From positions 1-64,000 of the forward strand of contig JAUJNX010000008.1 in the NCBI GenBank assembly GCA_030447925.1: a DNA stretch of 64,000 bases, in the 5' to 3' direction. Below are positions 10,186 to 19,228 of this stretch, piece after piece. This DNA is from Egibacteraceae bacterium (lineage in GTDB: Bacteria; Actinomycetota; Nitriliruptoria; Euzebyales; Egibacteraceae). Each line of letters starts with the position of its first letter. The first letter of the stretch is position 1. Under the pieces are notes generated by a model, which ran no database searches, had not been told where the DNA came from, and saw only the letters and a program-made list of their open reading frames with translations. The position numbers and the translations under genes were made by a program.

Positions 10186-10836
10186 TCAGGAGACCGGGCG
10201 GTGCTCCGCGCAGTCCACCCGCAGCTCGGCGGGCGCCAGCGGCGCGTCGAGCAGGAGGCAGCGGTGGGGGTGGGCGTCGCCGGGGGCGACGTCGCGGGCG
10301 AAGAACCGGCAGGTCGTGCACATCCGCGCCACGGTCACCACGCCCCGCTCCTGGAGCGCGGCGATGACGTCCAGGAGCAACTGCAGCGTCCGGGCCTTGT
10401 CCTGCTCGTCAAACCGCGCGAGCTCCCCGACGACCTGCTCCTGCCATCCGGCGAGCTGATCGGCGAGCCGCGCGCCGCGGTCGGTCAGCGCGAGCAGCTG
10501 ACCGCGACGGTCCCCCTCCACCGCGGCCGCGTCGACCAGTCCCTTGCGGCGCAGCGCGGTGACCGCGTCGCTGACTGTCGGGGCCCGCACGTCCAGCTCC
10601 GCCGCGAGCTGACCGACGCGACGGCGATCCGGCGGCTGACCCGCGAGGTGCAGCAGGAGCTGGACCTGGATCGGGCTGAGCCCGTGCGCCTTGGCCTGGT
10701 CCCACAGCAGGACCCGCAGCGCGTGGCCGCTGCGCTCCAGCGCGGCGGCGAGCCGGGCGTCCAGCCCGGGTCCGGGGCCCGTCGCGTCGCGCGGCAGGCG
10801 ATGCCCGTCGGGTTCGGCCACCGGGTCGAGGTCCAT
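10186..10836 (-). CDS. MarR-family regulator with C-terminal four-cysteine cluster
   Basis: A 216-residue winged-helix regulator. The core MarR fold is clear: SPIQVQLLLHLAG, then RVGQLAAELDVRAPTVSDAV as recognition helix region, and a basic wing ending in LTDRGARLA. Beyond the normal MarR end there is a 45-residue tail with Cys173-x2-Cys176, Cys193 and Cys209 plus several histidines (MCTTCRFF, HRCLLLDAPL, RVDCAEH). Such a tail could hold Zn or an Fe-S cluster and would suit redox, NO or O2 sensing. It sits 115 bases upstream of the protoglobin gene, with an operator-like palindrome between. The start ATG gives MDLDPVAE; an upstream GTG is possible. Confidence 0.85.
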   Translation of the reverse strand: MDLDPVAEPDGHRLPRDATGPGPGLDARLAAALERSGHALRVLLWDQAKAHGLSPIQVQLLLHLAGQPPDRRRVGQLAAELDVRAPTVSDAVTALRRKGLVDAAAVEGDRRGQLLALTDRGARLADQLAGWQEQVVGELARFDEQDKARTLQLLLDVIAALQERGVVTVARMCTTCRFFARDVAPGDAHPHRCLLLDAPLAPAELRVDCAEHRPVS

Positions 10837-10874
10837 CAGGGCGGGACCGTACACCGCGGGCCCCCCGCGCCCCC

Positions 10875-10897
10875 GCCCTGTCCCCGCCGGGGCGGGC
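10875..10897. terminator. GC-rich hairpin downstream of the ACT-protein gene
   Basis: GCCC-tgt-CCCC and CGGGG-c-GGGC can fold into a stem with a 2-base bulge region and short loop, just after the ACT gene and before the MarR gene start. There is no T-tract. Confidence 0.4.
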
Positions 10898-10907
10898 CCC
10901 TCCGGGG

Positions 10908-11273
10908 TCAGACCAGGCGGCGGGCGGCGGCGATGTCGTCGACGGCGAGGACGAGGCGGTCGCCCCCGGCGGTGTAGGCCTGCTGGACGTTGACGCCCGC
11001 GTCGGCCAGGCGCCGGCAGACCTCGCCGAGGGTGCCGGGGCGGTCCTCGAGCGGGACCACGAGGACCTCGCGCGCGGCGCGGACGTCGAAGCCCGCCTCG
11101 GTCAGGGCGGCCAGGGCGGCCTCGGGGTCCTCGACCAGGACGTGCACGATCCCGCGGCCCTCGCCGGTCAGCGCCGAGAGCCCGAGGATCTGGATCCCCG
11201 CCCTGCCCGCGACCTCGCCGAGGCGCGCGAGCACGCCCGGTTCGTCGTCGGGGATCAGCGTGAAGTCGCGCAT
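10908..11273 (-). CDS. Tandem ACT-domain protein
   Basis: A 121-residue cytoplasmic protein made only of two ACT domains: DFTLIPDDEPGVLARLGEVA at residues 3-22 and VLVVPLEDRPGTLGEVCRRL near residues 70-90. ACT pairs bind small ligands, usually amino acids. No catalytic domain is attached, so a regulatory or ligand-binding role is likely. It lies 9 bases after the glycosyltransferase gene and probably ends the same operon. The ligand cannot be named. Confidence 0.8.
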   Translation of the reverse strand: MRDFTLIPDDEPGVLARLGEVAGRAGIQILGLSALTGEGRGIVHVLVEDPEAALAALTEAGFDVRAAREVLVVPLEDRPGTLGEVCRRLADAGVNVQQAYTAGGDRLVLAVDDIAAARRLV

Positions 11274-11282
11274 CGGCGGATC

Positions 11283-12416
11283 CTACCGCCGGGCGGCGGT
11301 CGCGCCGAGGTCGGCGAGCAGGCCGGTGAAGCCCGCGGTGACCACCGGCCAGGCCCAGTGCCGCGTGACGTGGTCGCGCGCGGCGGCACCCATCGCCGCG
11401 CGCCGCTCCGGGTCGGCGAGCAGGCCCGCGACGGCCCCCGCGACCGCCGCCGGGTCGGCGCCGTCCACGACGTGGCCCGTCCCGCCGTCGACCAGCGTCT
11501 CCGGGGCCCCGCCGGACCGCCCCGCGACCACCGGCACGCCGCAGGCCTGGGCCTCCAGGTAGACGATCCCGAGGCCCTCGACGTCCAGGCCGCCCACCCG
11601 CGTGCGGCACGGCATCGCGAACACGTCGGCCGCCGCGTGGTGGGCGGCGAGCTCCGCCCAGGGGACGGCGCCGGTCAGCGTGACCGCGCCCTCCAACCCG
11701 AGGGCGCGGACGCGCCGGGCCAGGCGCGGGGCCATCGGGCCGGTGCCGACCAGCAGCAGGCGGGCGCCGGGGACGCGGGCCCGGACCCGCGGCCAGGCCT
11801 CGACCAGGACGTCCTGGCCCTTGCGCGCCACCAGGCGCGACACGCACACGGCCAGCGGCGCGTCGGGGGCGATCCCGTGGCGGCGGCGGATCGCCCCACC
11901 GTCGGCCGCAGGGTGGAACGCGTCGACGTCGACACCGGGGAGGACGTCGTGGACGGGCGCGCGCCCCGCGGTCCACGGCGCCAGCTCGCGGCGGGTGAAC
12001 GCGCTGATGACCCCGAGCGCATCGACGCGGTCGGCGACCCGCGCCACCAGCGGGCCGAGGCCGACGCGCGCCATCCCGGCCTCGTGGCCCATGGTCAGGG
12101 CCAGGGTCGGCCGCCCGACCCGGCGGGCCAGCTCGCCCAGCGGCCAGGCCACGCCGAAGACCACGACGTCGGCGCGGTGCTCGTCGGCGGTGGCGGCGAC
12201 CCGGCGGGCCAGCGCGGCGGTGGGCAGCAGGGGCCGCCGGCCGATCCGGTCGGTCCGCCACGGGTTGGCCGCGTCCCAGGCGGCGTCGCCGGGCCAGGGG
12301 GCGGTGAGCACCCGGGTGGCGGCGGGGTCCAGGCGGCGGACGAGGTTGGCGAGGAACTGCTCGATCCCGCCCGGGCGGGGCGGGAAGTCGGTCATCACCC
12401 ACAGCGTGCGGGTCAC
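11283..12416 (-). CDS. GT4-family glycosyltransferase (PimB-like)
   Basis: A 377-residue retaining glycosyltransferase with a GT-B fold. The N-terminal MTDFPPRPGGIEQFLANLVR is typical of the PimB/GT4 branch that mannosylates phosphatidylinositol in actinobacteria. The C-terminal domain has VCVSRLVARKGQDVLVEAW and the E-x7-E type motif in EGLGIVYLEAQACGVPVVAG. It uses a nucleotide sugar, probably GDP-mannose; the acceptor is inferred to be a lipid. The GTG start overlaps the M48 stop as GTGA, so they are coupled. An actual PimB role needs proof because the family is broad. Confidence 0.85.
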   Translation of the reverse strand: MTRTLWVMTDFPPRPGGIEQFLANLVRRLDPAATRVLTAPWPGDAAWDAANPWRTDRIGRRPLLPTAALARRVAATADEHRADVVVFGVAWPLGELARRVGRPTLALTMGHEAGMARVGLGPLVARVADRVDALGVISAFTRRELAPWTAGRAPVHDVLPGVDVDAFHPAADGGAIRRRHGIAPDAPLAVCVSRLVARKGQDVLVEAWPRVRARVPGARLLLVGTGPMAPRLARRVRALGLEGAVTLTGAVPWAELAAHHAAADVFAMPCRTRVGGLDVEGLGIVYLEAQACGVPVVAGRSGGAPETLVDGGTGHVVDGADPAAVAGAVAGLLADPERRAAMGAAARDHVTRHWAWPVVTAGFTGLLADLGATAARR

Positions 12417-13687
12417 CGCGGCGCCCCCGCGGCGAACGCCTGGCCGCGCCCGAGGCGCTCCAGGACCCCGGGGTGGGTCGACCACAGCAGGCGCGCCCAC
12501 GCGGGCGGGAAGGGGTCGGAGCGGTTCGCCCGCGCGAGGCCCGCCTGCAGGTCCAGGTAGGCCGCGGCGTCGCCGGTGAGCTCCAGCGCCGCCTGGTCCG
12601 CGGCGGACTCCGCGCGCCGGCTGACCGCGGCGTACAGGGGCAGCGTGGCGACGGACAGGACCGCCATGGCCGCGATCGCGGCGGCCACGCCGCGCGGGTC
12701 GCCCAGCCCGTCCTGCGCGCCGCGGGCCGCGCGGCGGCGCAGGAGCGCCGCGACGGCGTAGGCGCCGGCGACCATCCCGGCGGCCCCGAGCGCGACCCCC
12801 CGCGGCAGGTCGCCGTTGCGGTCGTGGCCCAGCTCGTGGGCGAACACCGACGCGACCTCCGCCGGGCTGCGGCCGGCGACGAGGGTGTCGTAGAGGACGA
12901 CGTGACGCGTGGCGCCGAGACCCGACACGTAGGCGTTCTCCTTGGTGGTCCGCCGGCTGGCGTCGGCGACGACGATCTCGTCCACGCGCTCCCCGGCGCG
13001 GTCCAGGACCCCCTGGACCGCGGCGCGCACGGGCCCGTCGGGCAGGGGTGTGAGGCGGAACTGCAGCGGCTCGAGCACCAGGGGGGACACCAGCACGACC
13101 CCGGCGGTCACCGCCGCGGCCGACAGGCCCGCCACGGCGGGCCAGGACCCGGCCGGCAGGCGCCGCCCCAGCGCGAGTCCGCCGGCGGCCAGGGCCGCCC
13201 CGCCGGCCCACACCGGCGCGCGGGTCACGAGCCAGTCGCGCACCCAGCCGCCGAGGCCCTGGGTGCGGAACCCCCAGACCCCCTCGTGGACGTAGCCCGA
13301 CCAGAACGCCAGCGGGAGGGTGGCCAGGTCGGTGGCGAGCAGGATCGCCGCGGCGACCGCGGCGCCGCCCAGCAGCGGGTGGCGGGCGCGGGCGAGCAGC
13401 CCGGCGACGGCGCGCCGGCCGGGCGGGGTCAGCGCCGCGGCGAGCGGGACGGCGAGGTCCAGGCCCAGGGCGGCCAGCGCCGCCCAGCGCAGCGGCGCGC
13501 GGTAGGCCCGGGTGGCCTCCAGCCACGCCGGCTCGAACCACGCCGACGCGCTGGCCGGGTCGACCGGCGGCGCGACCGGCCGCACGACGGTGGCGAGGAC
13601 CCCGGCCGCCACCACGGCCCCGGCGACGAGGTGGAGGGCGGGGACCGCGACCCGGGTCCGCGGCCGGGCGGGAGCCGAGGCCGTCAC
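12413..13687 (-). CDS. Ste24-like M48 membrane metalloprotease
   Basis: A 424-residue integral-membrane zinc protease. The zinc site HELGH lies in SVFAHELGHDRNGD near residue 285 and the third ligand glutamate in ESAADQAALELTG near 355. The preceding TTKENAYVSGLGATRHVVLYD is the usual M48A signature. About six hydrophobic segments surround the catalytic domain, as in Ste24/HtpX proteins. Role: proteolysis at the membrane, substrate unknown. It starts with GTG overlapping the NYN stop and ends with GTGA overlapping the glycosyltransferase start, so NYN-M48-GT4 form one unit. Confidence 0.9.
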   Translation of the reverse strand: MTASAPARPRTRVAVPALHLVAGAVVAAGVLATVVRPVAPPVDPASASAWFEPAWLEATRAYRAPLRWAALAALGLDLAVPLAAALTPPGRRAVAGLLARARHPLLGGAAVAAAILLATDLATLPLAFWSGYVHEGVWGFRTQGLGGWVRDWLVTRAPVWAGGAALAAGGLALGRRLPAGSWPAVAGLSAAAVTAGVVLVSPLVLEPLQFRLTPLPDGPVRAAVQGVLDRAGERVDEIVVADASRRTTKENAYVSGLGATRHVVLYDTLVAGRSPAEVASVFAHELGHDRNGDLPRGVALGAAGMVAGAYAVAALLRRRAARGAQDGLGDPRGVAAAIAAMAVLSVATLPLYAAVSRRAESAADQAALELTGDAAAYLDLQAGLARANRSDPFPPAWARLLWSTHPGVLERLGRGQAFAAGAPR

Positions 13688-15179
13688 CAGCGCTGGGCCT
13701 CCGCGCCGGCGGCCAGGAGGAACGCGCGCGACGGCACGACGTTGGCGCCAAGGGCGCGCGCGTCGTCGGCGACCTCGCGGTCGCTGGTGACCACCAGGAC
13801 CGGCCGCGGGACGGGCACCTGGGCGACCAGCGCGACGATGCGGGCGTCCGCGCTCTCCTCCCCACGCTGAACACCACGCGCACCGACCGCGGTGTCGCGC
13901 CGGCGGGCGCGACCACGTCGGTGCCGTCGAACACCACCGTCAGCCGGCGGTCGAAGCGGGCGCCGACGCCGGCGGCGACGGCCACCAGCCAGGCGCGCTG
14001 GTCGGCCAGCGACAGCAGCGGCCGGCCCGCGAGGTCCTTGGTCACGTTGTAGCCGTCGATCAGCACCGTGAGGTCGGGCACCTGCAGGAGCGCCAGGACG
14101 GCCGGCGCCCCGTCGGGCGCGACCCCGGGGGCAGCACCGCCGGTCGTCCCGCCGCGGCGGCGGGCACCTGCCGCGGCACGACCGCCCCCGCCGCACCGCC
14201 GGGCGCCGCGCCGCGCCGGACCCGCCGCCCGCGCCGTCCGCCCCACCCGCGCCCGCGCCCGGGGTCGCGGTGGCCGGGGCGGCCGGGTCGTCACCCGGGC
14301 GGGCGAGGCCCGGGGCGAGGGCGGCGTGCAGGTCGGCGCTCAGCGCGGCCAGCGCGTCGGCGACCTCGCGGACGCGCCGGTCGTCGACGCGCAGGCGCTC
14401 CTCGGCCTCCTCGGCCCGGCGGCGCAGGCGCTCGGCGGTCCGCGCGGACCGCCGGCGCTCGTCCTCGAGCTGGTCGGTCAGCTCCGCGACCCGCGCCTCG
14501 AGCGCCGCCACCCGGGCGGTCAGGCGCTCCTGCTCGGCGGCGGCCCCGCGCCCGCGCTGCTCGGCGACGTCGGCGCGGCGGCGCTGGGCGTCGCGCTCGG
14601 CGCGCGCGTCGCCCAGCTCGTCCAGCAGGCGGCGGCGCGCGTCCTCGCCGGACTGCTCCTGCACCCGGCGCGCCGCCTCCGCCGCGGCCCGGTCCCGCGC
14701 GGCGAGCGCGTCGGCCCCTGCGACGCCACCACCGCCAGGTCGTCCCAGCGCCCCCGCGCCGCCAGGCCGGCGACCCCCGCCTCCGCACCGTGGCGCAGCA
14801 CCAGCCGGCCGGCGTCGGCGCCCTGCGCGTCCTCCCACAGCGCCGGGTCCAGGGCCTCCCCGACGGCCTCGCGCAGCCGCGGGTCGCGCGCCAGCGCGGT
14901 CGCGACCGCCCTGCGGGGCACGTCGCCGGCCAGCCGCTCCGGCTTCCAGGTCGCGAACGGCCGCAGCTCCACCGGCACCTCGGCGCGGTCCACGCGGTCC
15001 GCGGCCCGCCGCACGGCCCGGACGAGCACGCCCCACAGGGGCGCCGGGACGTCCCGCAGGACCGCGACGGGGTCCGCGGGAGGGACGTCGGCGGCTGGCG
15101 CGCTCGTCGGGTTTCCTCCGGGTGGGTGACGGAAGGCGAGGGTAGCGTCGCGGTGGGAGGGGTCCCCGCATCCGGGCAC
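13684..15179 (-). CDS. NYN (YacP-like) domain protein with coiled coil, frame broken
   Basis: The gene encodes an N-terminal helical domain (VPAPLWGVLVRAVRRAADRV), a long charged coiled coil and a C-terminal PIN-like NYN domain (VLIDGYNVTKDLAGRPLL, then LTVVFDGTD and VLVVTSDREVADDARALGA), which would be an RNA-processing nuclease or RNA-binding module. It must be read in three frames, with breaks near 14,720, between about 14,150 and 14,250, and at about 13,862. The last break is repaired by turning GGGG into GGGGG. All the acidic NYN residues are present, so this is probably an intact gene with sequence errors. The start is uncertain: GGAGG at 15115-15119 has no standard start codon at the right distance, so the ATG at 15179 is used here. 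Confidence 0.65.
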
Positions 15180-15193
15180 GAGGAGGAACGAGG

Positions 15194-16594
15194 GTGGCCC
15201 TCGGCACGCGCATCGTCTGGTTCCGCCGCGACCTGCGGCTCGACGACCACCCGGCGCTGCGCGCGGCGACGGACGGGGGCGGGCCCGTCGTGCCGCTGTT
15301 CGTGCTGGACCCCCGGCTCGTCGGCGCCGGGACCATGAGCCCCGCGCGGCTGTCCTACCTCGCCGACGCCCTGCACGACCTGGACGCGGGCCTGCGCGCG
15401 CGCGGCGGGCGGCTCGTCGTGCGCCGCGGCGACCCCCGCGAGGTCGTGCCCGCCGTCGCCGCCGAGGTCGGCGCGACCGCCGTCTCGCTGTCGCGCGACG
15501 TCACCCCGTTCGCGCAGGGGCGCGACGCAGCCGTCCGCGACCGCCTCGAGGCCGCGGGGGTCGCCGTCGACGCCCACCCCGGCATCCTCATCCGCGACCC
15601 CGGCACGGTGACCAGCGCGGACGGCAGCACCTACCGGGTCTACTCCCCCTTCCGGCGCGCGTGGGCGCGGCTCCCGCTGGAGCCCGCGGCGCCCGCGCCC
15701 GGCAGCGTCGCCGTCCCCGCGGCGGTCCCGTCCGAGGACCTGCCGACGGTGGCGTCGCTGGGGGCCGCCGGGCGCGTCCCGTCCGGCACGATCAGGGGCG
15801 GGGAGACCGCCGCGCAGGCGCGGCTCACCCGCTTCCTGGACGAGGCCGCGCACCGCTACCACGACCAGCGCGACCTGCTCGGCGAGCCCGGCACCAGCCG
15901 CCTGTCCGCGGACCTGCACTACGGCACCGTGTCCCCGCGCGCGGCCTACCTGCGCCTGGACCAGGACCTCCCCGGTCACGAGTCCTTCGCGGGCGAGCTG
16001 ATCTGGCGCGACTTCTACGGCCACGTCCTGGCCCGCTGGCCGGGGATCCGCGACACCGAGTTCAACCCCGAGCTGCGCGACCTGCCGTGGCGCGGCGAGG
16101 GGCCCGAGTTCGACGCCTGGCGGGAGGGGCGCACCGGCTACCCGATCATCGACGCCGCGCAGCGCCAGCTCCGCCAGGAGGGCTGGATGCACAACCGCGC
16201 CCGCATGGTCAGCGCCAGCTTCCTCTGCAAGGACCTGCTGGTCGACTGGCGCCTGGGCCAGGACCACTTCCTGCGCCACCTCGTCGACGGCGACGTCGCG
16301 AGCAACAACGGCGGCTGGCAGTGGGCGGCCGGCACCGGCACCGACGCCCAGCCGTACTTCCGGATCTTCAACCCAGTGACCCAGGGCGAGAAGTTCGACC
16401 CGCAGGGCCGCTACGTCCGCCACTACGTGCCCGAGCTGGCGGCCGTCCCCGACCGCTGGCTCCACCACCCCTGGGACATGCCCGCCGCCGTCGCCCGCGA
16501 GGCGGGCGTCACCATCGGCGAGGACTACCCCGCCCCGATCGTGGACCACGCGGAGGCCCGCCGCGCCGCCCTCGCCTTCTTCCGCCGCGAGTGA
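15194..16594 (+). CDS. phr: Deoxyribodipyrimidine photolyase
   Basis: A 466-residue class I CPD photolyase/cryptochrome that uses light to split cyclobutane pyrimidine dimers. The N-terminal antenna domain begins IVWFRRDLRLDDHPAL. The FAD domain shows GTSRLSADLHYGTVSPRAAY, WRDFYGHVL, GWMHNRARMV and GGWQWAAGTGTDAQPYFRIF, all as in bacterial photolyases, with the tryptophans of the electron-transfer chain in place. AGGAGG lies 7 bases before the GTG start. TAGCGT at 15143-15148 may be its -10. It is divergent from the NYN gene and convergent with corA. Confidence 0.95.
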   Translation: MALGTRIVWFRRDLRLDDHPALRAATDGGGPVVPLFVLDPRLVGAGTMSPARLSYLADALHDLDAGLRARGGRLVVRRGDPREVVPAVAAEVGATAVSLSRDVTPFAQGRDAAVRDRLEAAGVAVDAHPGILIRDPGTVTSADGSTYRVYSPFRRAWARLPLEPAAPAPGSVAVPAAVPSEDLPTVASLGAAGRVPSGTIRGGETAAQARLTRFLDEAAHRYHDQRDLLGEPGTSRLSADLHYGTVSPRAAYLRLDQDLPGHESFAGELIWRDFYGHVLARWPGIRDTEFNPELRDLPWRGEGPEFDAWREGRTGYPIIDAAQRQLRQEGWMHNRARMVSASFLCKDLLVDWRLGQDHFLRHLVDGDVASNNGGWQWAAGTGTDAQPYFRIFNPVTQGEKFDPQGRYVRHYVPELAAVPDRWLHHPWDMPAAVAREAGVTIGEDYPAPIVDHAEARRAALAFFRRE

Positions 16595-16606
16595 TCCGGG
16601 CGGCGC

Positions 16607-16622
16607 GGGCTAGATCCAGCCC
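16607..16622. terminator. Short hairpin between photolyase gene and corA
   Basis: GGGCT and AGCCC pair around a 6-base loop between two convergent genes and over the corA stop codon. The stem is only 5 bp, so the call is tentative. Confidence 0.3.
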
Positions 16623-17623
16623 AGGCGGCGGAAGACGGCGAACAGCGAGCCGCAGGTGACGACCATGAGGCCGAGGGCGAGCGGGTAGCCGTATTGCCAG
16701 CCCAGCTCCGGCATCACCTCGAAGTTCATGCCGTAGATGGTGCCGATGAGCGTGGGGGCGAACAGGATCGCCGCCCAGGCGGAGATCTTCTTGACCTCCT
16801 CGTTCTGGGCGACGCTCACCTCGGTCAGCGCCTTCATCTCCGCGTTCTGCTGCTGGGCGACCACGGTGGCGTTGACCGTGAGGGCGGCCTGGAGCAGCTG
16901 GCGGAAGCCGTCGAGCCGCTCGATGACCTGCACCAGGTGGTCCTGGACGTCGCGGAGGCTGCGCTGCAGCTCCTCGTCGATGCCGTACTTGTCGAAGCCG
17001 GCCGACAGCCGCGCCAGGACGGTGCCCAGCGGCCGGGCGGCGCGCTGGAACTCCACGACCTCGCGCGACAGCTCGTAGATGCGCTGCGACACGCCCGGGT
17101 CGCCGCGGAACACCTCGGCCTCGATCTCCTCGATGTCGTTCTCGACGCCGGCGACGACGGGCGCGTAGTCGTCGACGACGCGGTCCAGGATCGCGTAGAG
17201 GACGGCCTCGGCCCCGCGGCGGAGCAGGTCGGGGTCGTGCTCCATGCGCCGCCGGACACCCGCCAGGTCGGGGGCCTCGCCGTGGCGGACGGTGAGGACG
17301 AAGTCGTCGCCGACGAAGACGTGGACCTCGGCGAACTCCACCTCCTCGCGGTCGTCCACGTAGCGCGCGGCGCGCAGCACGACGAACAGCGTGTCGCCGT
17401 AGCGCTCCAGCTTGGGCCGCTGGTGAGCCTGCACCGCGTCCTCCACCGCCAGCGGGTGGAGGTCGAACTCGCGGGCCAGCGAGGCCAGCTCATCGGCCGT
17501 CGGCCGGTACAGCCCGATCCAGGCCAGCCCCCGGCTCTCGCGCAGGAGCTCGTAGGTCGCGCCCAGCGACGCGGGCCGCCCGACCCGCCGGCCGTCCGTG
17601 TACACCGCGTTGTCGACGATCAT
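16610..17623 (-). CDS. corA: CorA-type divalent metal ion channel
   Basis: A Mg2+/Co2+ channel of about 337 residues. The cytoplasmic N-terminal domain is acidic and helical (FDLHPLAVEDAVQAHQRPKLE is the usual CorA segment). Two transmembrane helices end the protein, the first followed by the selectivity motif YGMNF near residue 300, and the C-terminus LFAVFRRLGWI fits the family. The ATG at 17623 is chosen; two GTG codons directly upstream keep the frame open to 17629. The 190 bases upstream hold no gene that I can see. Confidence 0.95.
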   Translation of the reverse strand: MIVDNAVYTDGRRVGRPASLGATYELLRESRGLAWIGLYRPTADELASLAREFDLHPLAVEDAVQAHQRPKLERYGDTLFVVLRAARYVDDREEVEFAEVHVFVGDDFVLTVRHGEAPDLAGVRRRMEHDPDLLRRGAEAVLYAILDRVVDDYAPVVAGVENDIEEIEAEVFRGDPGVSQRIYELSREVVEFQRAARPLGTVLARLSAGFDKYGIDEELQRSLRDVQDHLVQVIERLDGFRQLLQAALTVNATVVAQQQNAEMKALTEVSVAQNEEVKKISAWAAILFAPTLIGTIYGMNFEVMPELGWQYGYPLALGLMVVTCGSLFAVFRRLGWI

Positions 17624-17813
17624 CACCACTCCACCCCCTGCTGCTCGGGCAGAGGGCGCAGACCGAGGCGACCCCGGCCCGGACCGCCGACCCGGGCGCG
17701 ACCGGGGCCCTCAGCGAACGGGCAGGACCGGGACGGTGCGGGGCGGCGGACCGGGCCGCCGGGGACTGCCACTGGCCACGCGCCGCTCACCTGCCTCTCG
17801 TTGCCGGATCGGT

Positions 17814-18341
17814 TCAGGCTACCGCGGACGCCAGGGGGAACGAGGGGAAGTCCAGGTCGGGGGACGCGCCGCGGGCGGCGATCTGGTCCACCACCCGCTG
17901 CGCGCCGGCGGCGAGGGCGTCGCGGTCGACGCCCTGGTACGGCGACGGGTACGGGGTCATGTAGCGCACGGCCCGCTCGAGGAGGATGACGGCGCCGTTG
18001 GCGTTGCCGCGCTGGGTGTGGGCGCAGCCGACGGCGACCTGGGTCACGCCCTTCCAGAAGTCGCGGTCCCCCGGTGCGACGCCGGGTGACTTCCACACCC
18101 ACTCCAGGAACTCGTGGGCCTCGAAGAAGCGCTGCTGGGCGAACAGGTCCACGACCGCGGCGAGCGCCTCGGGGACGGTGCTGACCACGTCGGCGGGTTC
18201 GACGCGCTCGCCCAGCTCGTCGGGGGCCCCGTAGGGCAGCGGGCGGCCGAAGCGGTCGCGCGGGCGGGCGTTCTCGGCCCGCCCCTCGGCGTTGCGGTCG
18301 CGGGCCGGGACGCGGCCGCCGACGACCTCGCGGGCCGCCAT
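17814..18341 (-). CDS. DUF309-domain protein
   Basis: A 175-residue cytoplasmic helical protein. It carries the DUF309 signature FFEAHEFLEWVWKSPG followed by FWKGVTQVAVGCAHTQRGNANGA. Function is unknown in the family. The start ATG shares one base with the stop of the upstream enoyl-CoA hydratase-like gene (TGATG), so the two are coupled. The N-terminal 60 residues are charged and less conserved in appearance. Confidence 0.8.
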   Translation of the reverse strand: MAAREVVGGRVPARDRNAEGRAENARPRDRFGRPLPYGAPDELGERVEPADVVSTVPEALAAVVDLFAQQRFFEAHEFLEWVWKSPGVAPGDRDFWKGVTQVAVGCAHTQRGNANGAVILLERAVRYMTPYPSPYQGVDRDALAAGAQRVVDQIAARGASPDLDFPSFPLASAVA

Positions 18342-19135
18342 CAGCGCGACCCGAAGCGGGCGGGCCGCCGGTCGCGGAAGGACGCGAGCCCCTCGGCGAC
18401 GTCGTCGCTGGCGAAGCACAGCGCCTGTGCGGTGAACTCGCGTTCCACGGCCGTCATCGGGTCCTCCTGGAAGCTGGCGGCCAGCAGCCGCTTGGTGAGG
18501 CGCAGGGCCACGCCGGGGCCCTCCGCGAACCGCCGGGCCACGTCCGCCGCCTCGGGGGCCAGCGCGCCGTCCGGCACGACCCGCGTGACCAGGCCCAGCG
18601 ACCGCGCGGCGTCCGCGTCGAGGGTGTCGCCCAGCAGGCACAGCTCGCGGGCGGCGCGCAGGCCGACGAGCCGGGGCAGCAGCCAGGTAAGGCCGAAGTC
18701 GGGCACGAGCCCGCGGCGGACGAAGGCGGCGGTGAAGGTGGCCTGCGGCGCGGCCAGCACGACGTCGCAGGCCAGCGCGAGGCCCAGCCCCGCCCCCGCG
18801 CACGGTCCGTTGACCGCCGCGACAACGGGCTTCTCCAGGCTGAGCAGCGTGGTCGCCAGCCGCGCCGACGTCGTGGCGAAGCGCTCCCGCGCCGTCCCCG
18901 GCGGGGGCGCGCCCGGCCCGGTCAGCTCCGCGAGCCCGGCGACGTCGGCACCCGCGCAGAAGCCGCGGCCCGCGCCGGTCAGGACGACGGCGCGCACGGC
19001 CGCATCGAGGTCGACCCCGGCGAGGACCTCCAGCAATGCGCCAGTCATGCCGATGCTGAGGGCGTTGAGCGCGGAGGGGCGGTCGAGGGTGATCGTCAGG
19101 ACGTGTCCGTCCCGCGCGACGCGCAGGTCCTCCAT
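18341..19135 (-). CDS. Enoyl-CoA hydratase/isomerase family protein (PaaG-like)
   Basis: A 264-residue crotonase-fold enzyme acting on acyl-CoA. The oxyanion-hole segment AGAGRGFCAGADVAGL and the GAGLGLALACDVVLA segment are clear. At the catalytic position it has LVPDFGLTWLLPRLVG, with the aspartate found in PaaG-type isomerases rather than the two glutamates of classical hydratases. An isomerase or hydratase on an aromatic or fatty acyl-CoA is plausible; the substrate is unknown. It is cotranscribed with the DUF309 gene. Confidence 0.85.
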   Translation of the reverse strand: MEDLRVARDGHVLTITLDRPSALNALSIGMTGALLEVLAGVDLDAAVRAVVLTGAGRGFCAGADVAGLAELTGPGAPPPGTARERFATTSARLATTLLSLEKPVVAAVNGPCAGAGLGLALACDVVLAAPQATFTAAFVRRGLVPDFGLTWLLPRLVGLRAARELCLLGDTLDADAARSLGLVTRVVPDGALAPEAADVARRFAEGPGVALRLTKRLLAASFQEDPMTAVEREFTAQALCFASDDVAEGLASFRDRRPARFGSR

Positions 19136-19228
19136 GTGGCGAGTCTACGGGGGGAACCGCGGGTCACGCGGCGGCGTTGCGACGAGCAGCAGGTGGTGGA
19201 AGCCACCGGGAGAACCACAGGGACCACC

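Noticed and set aside
13684..15179. Calling the NYN gene a pseudogene
   Set aside because: The domain residues are intact in the correct frames and at least one break is a G-run difference, so sequence error is the simpler reading.
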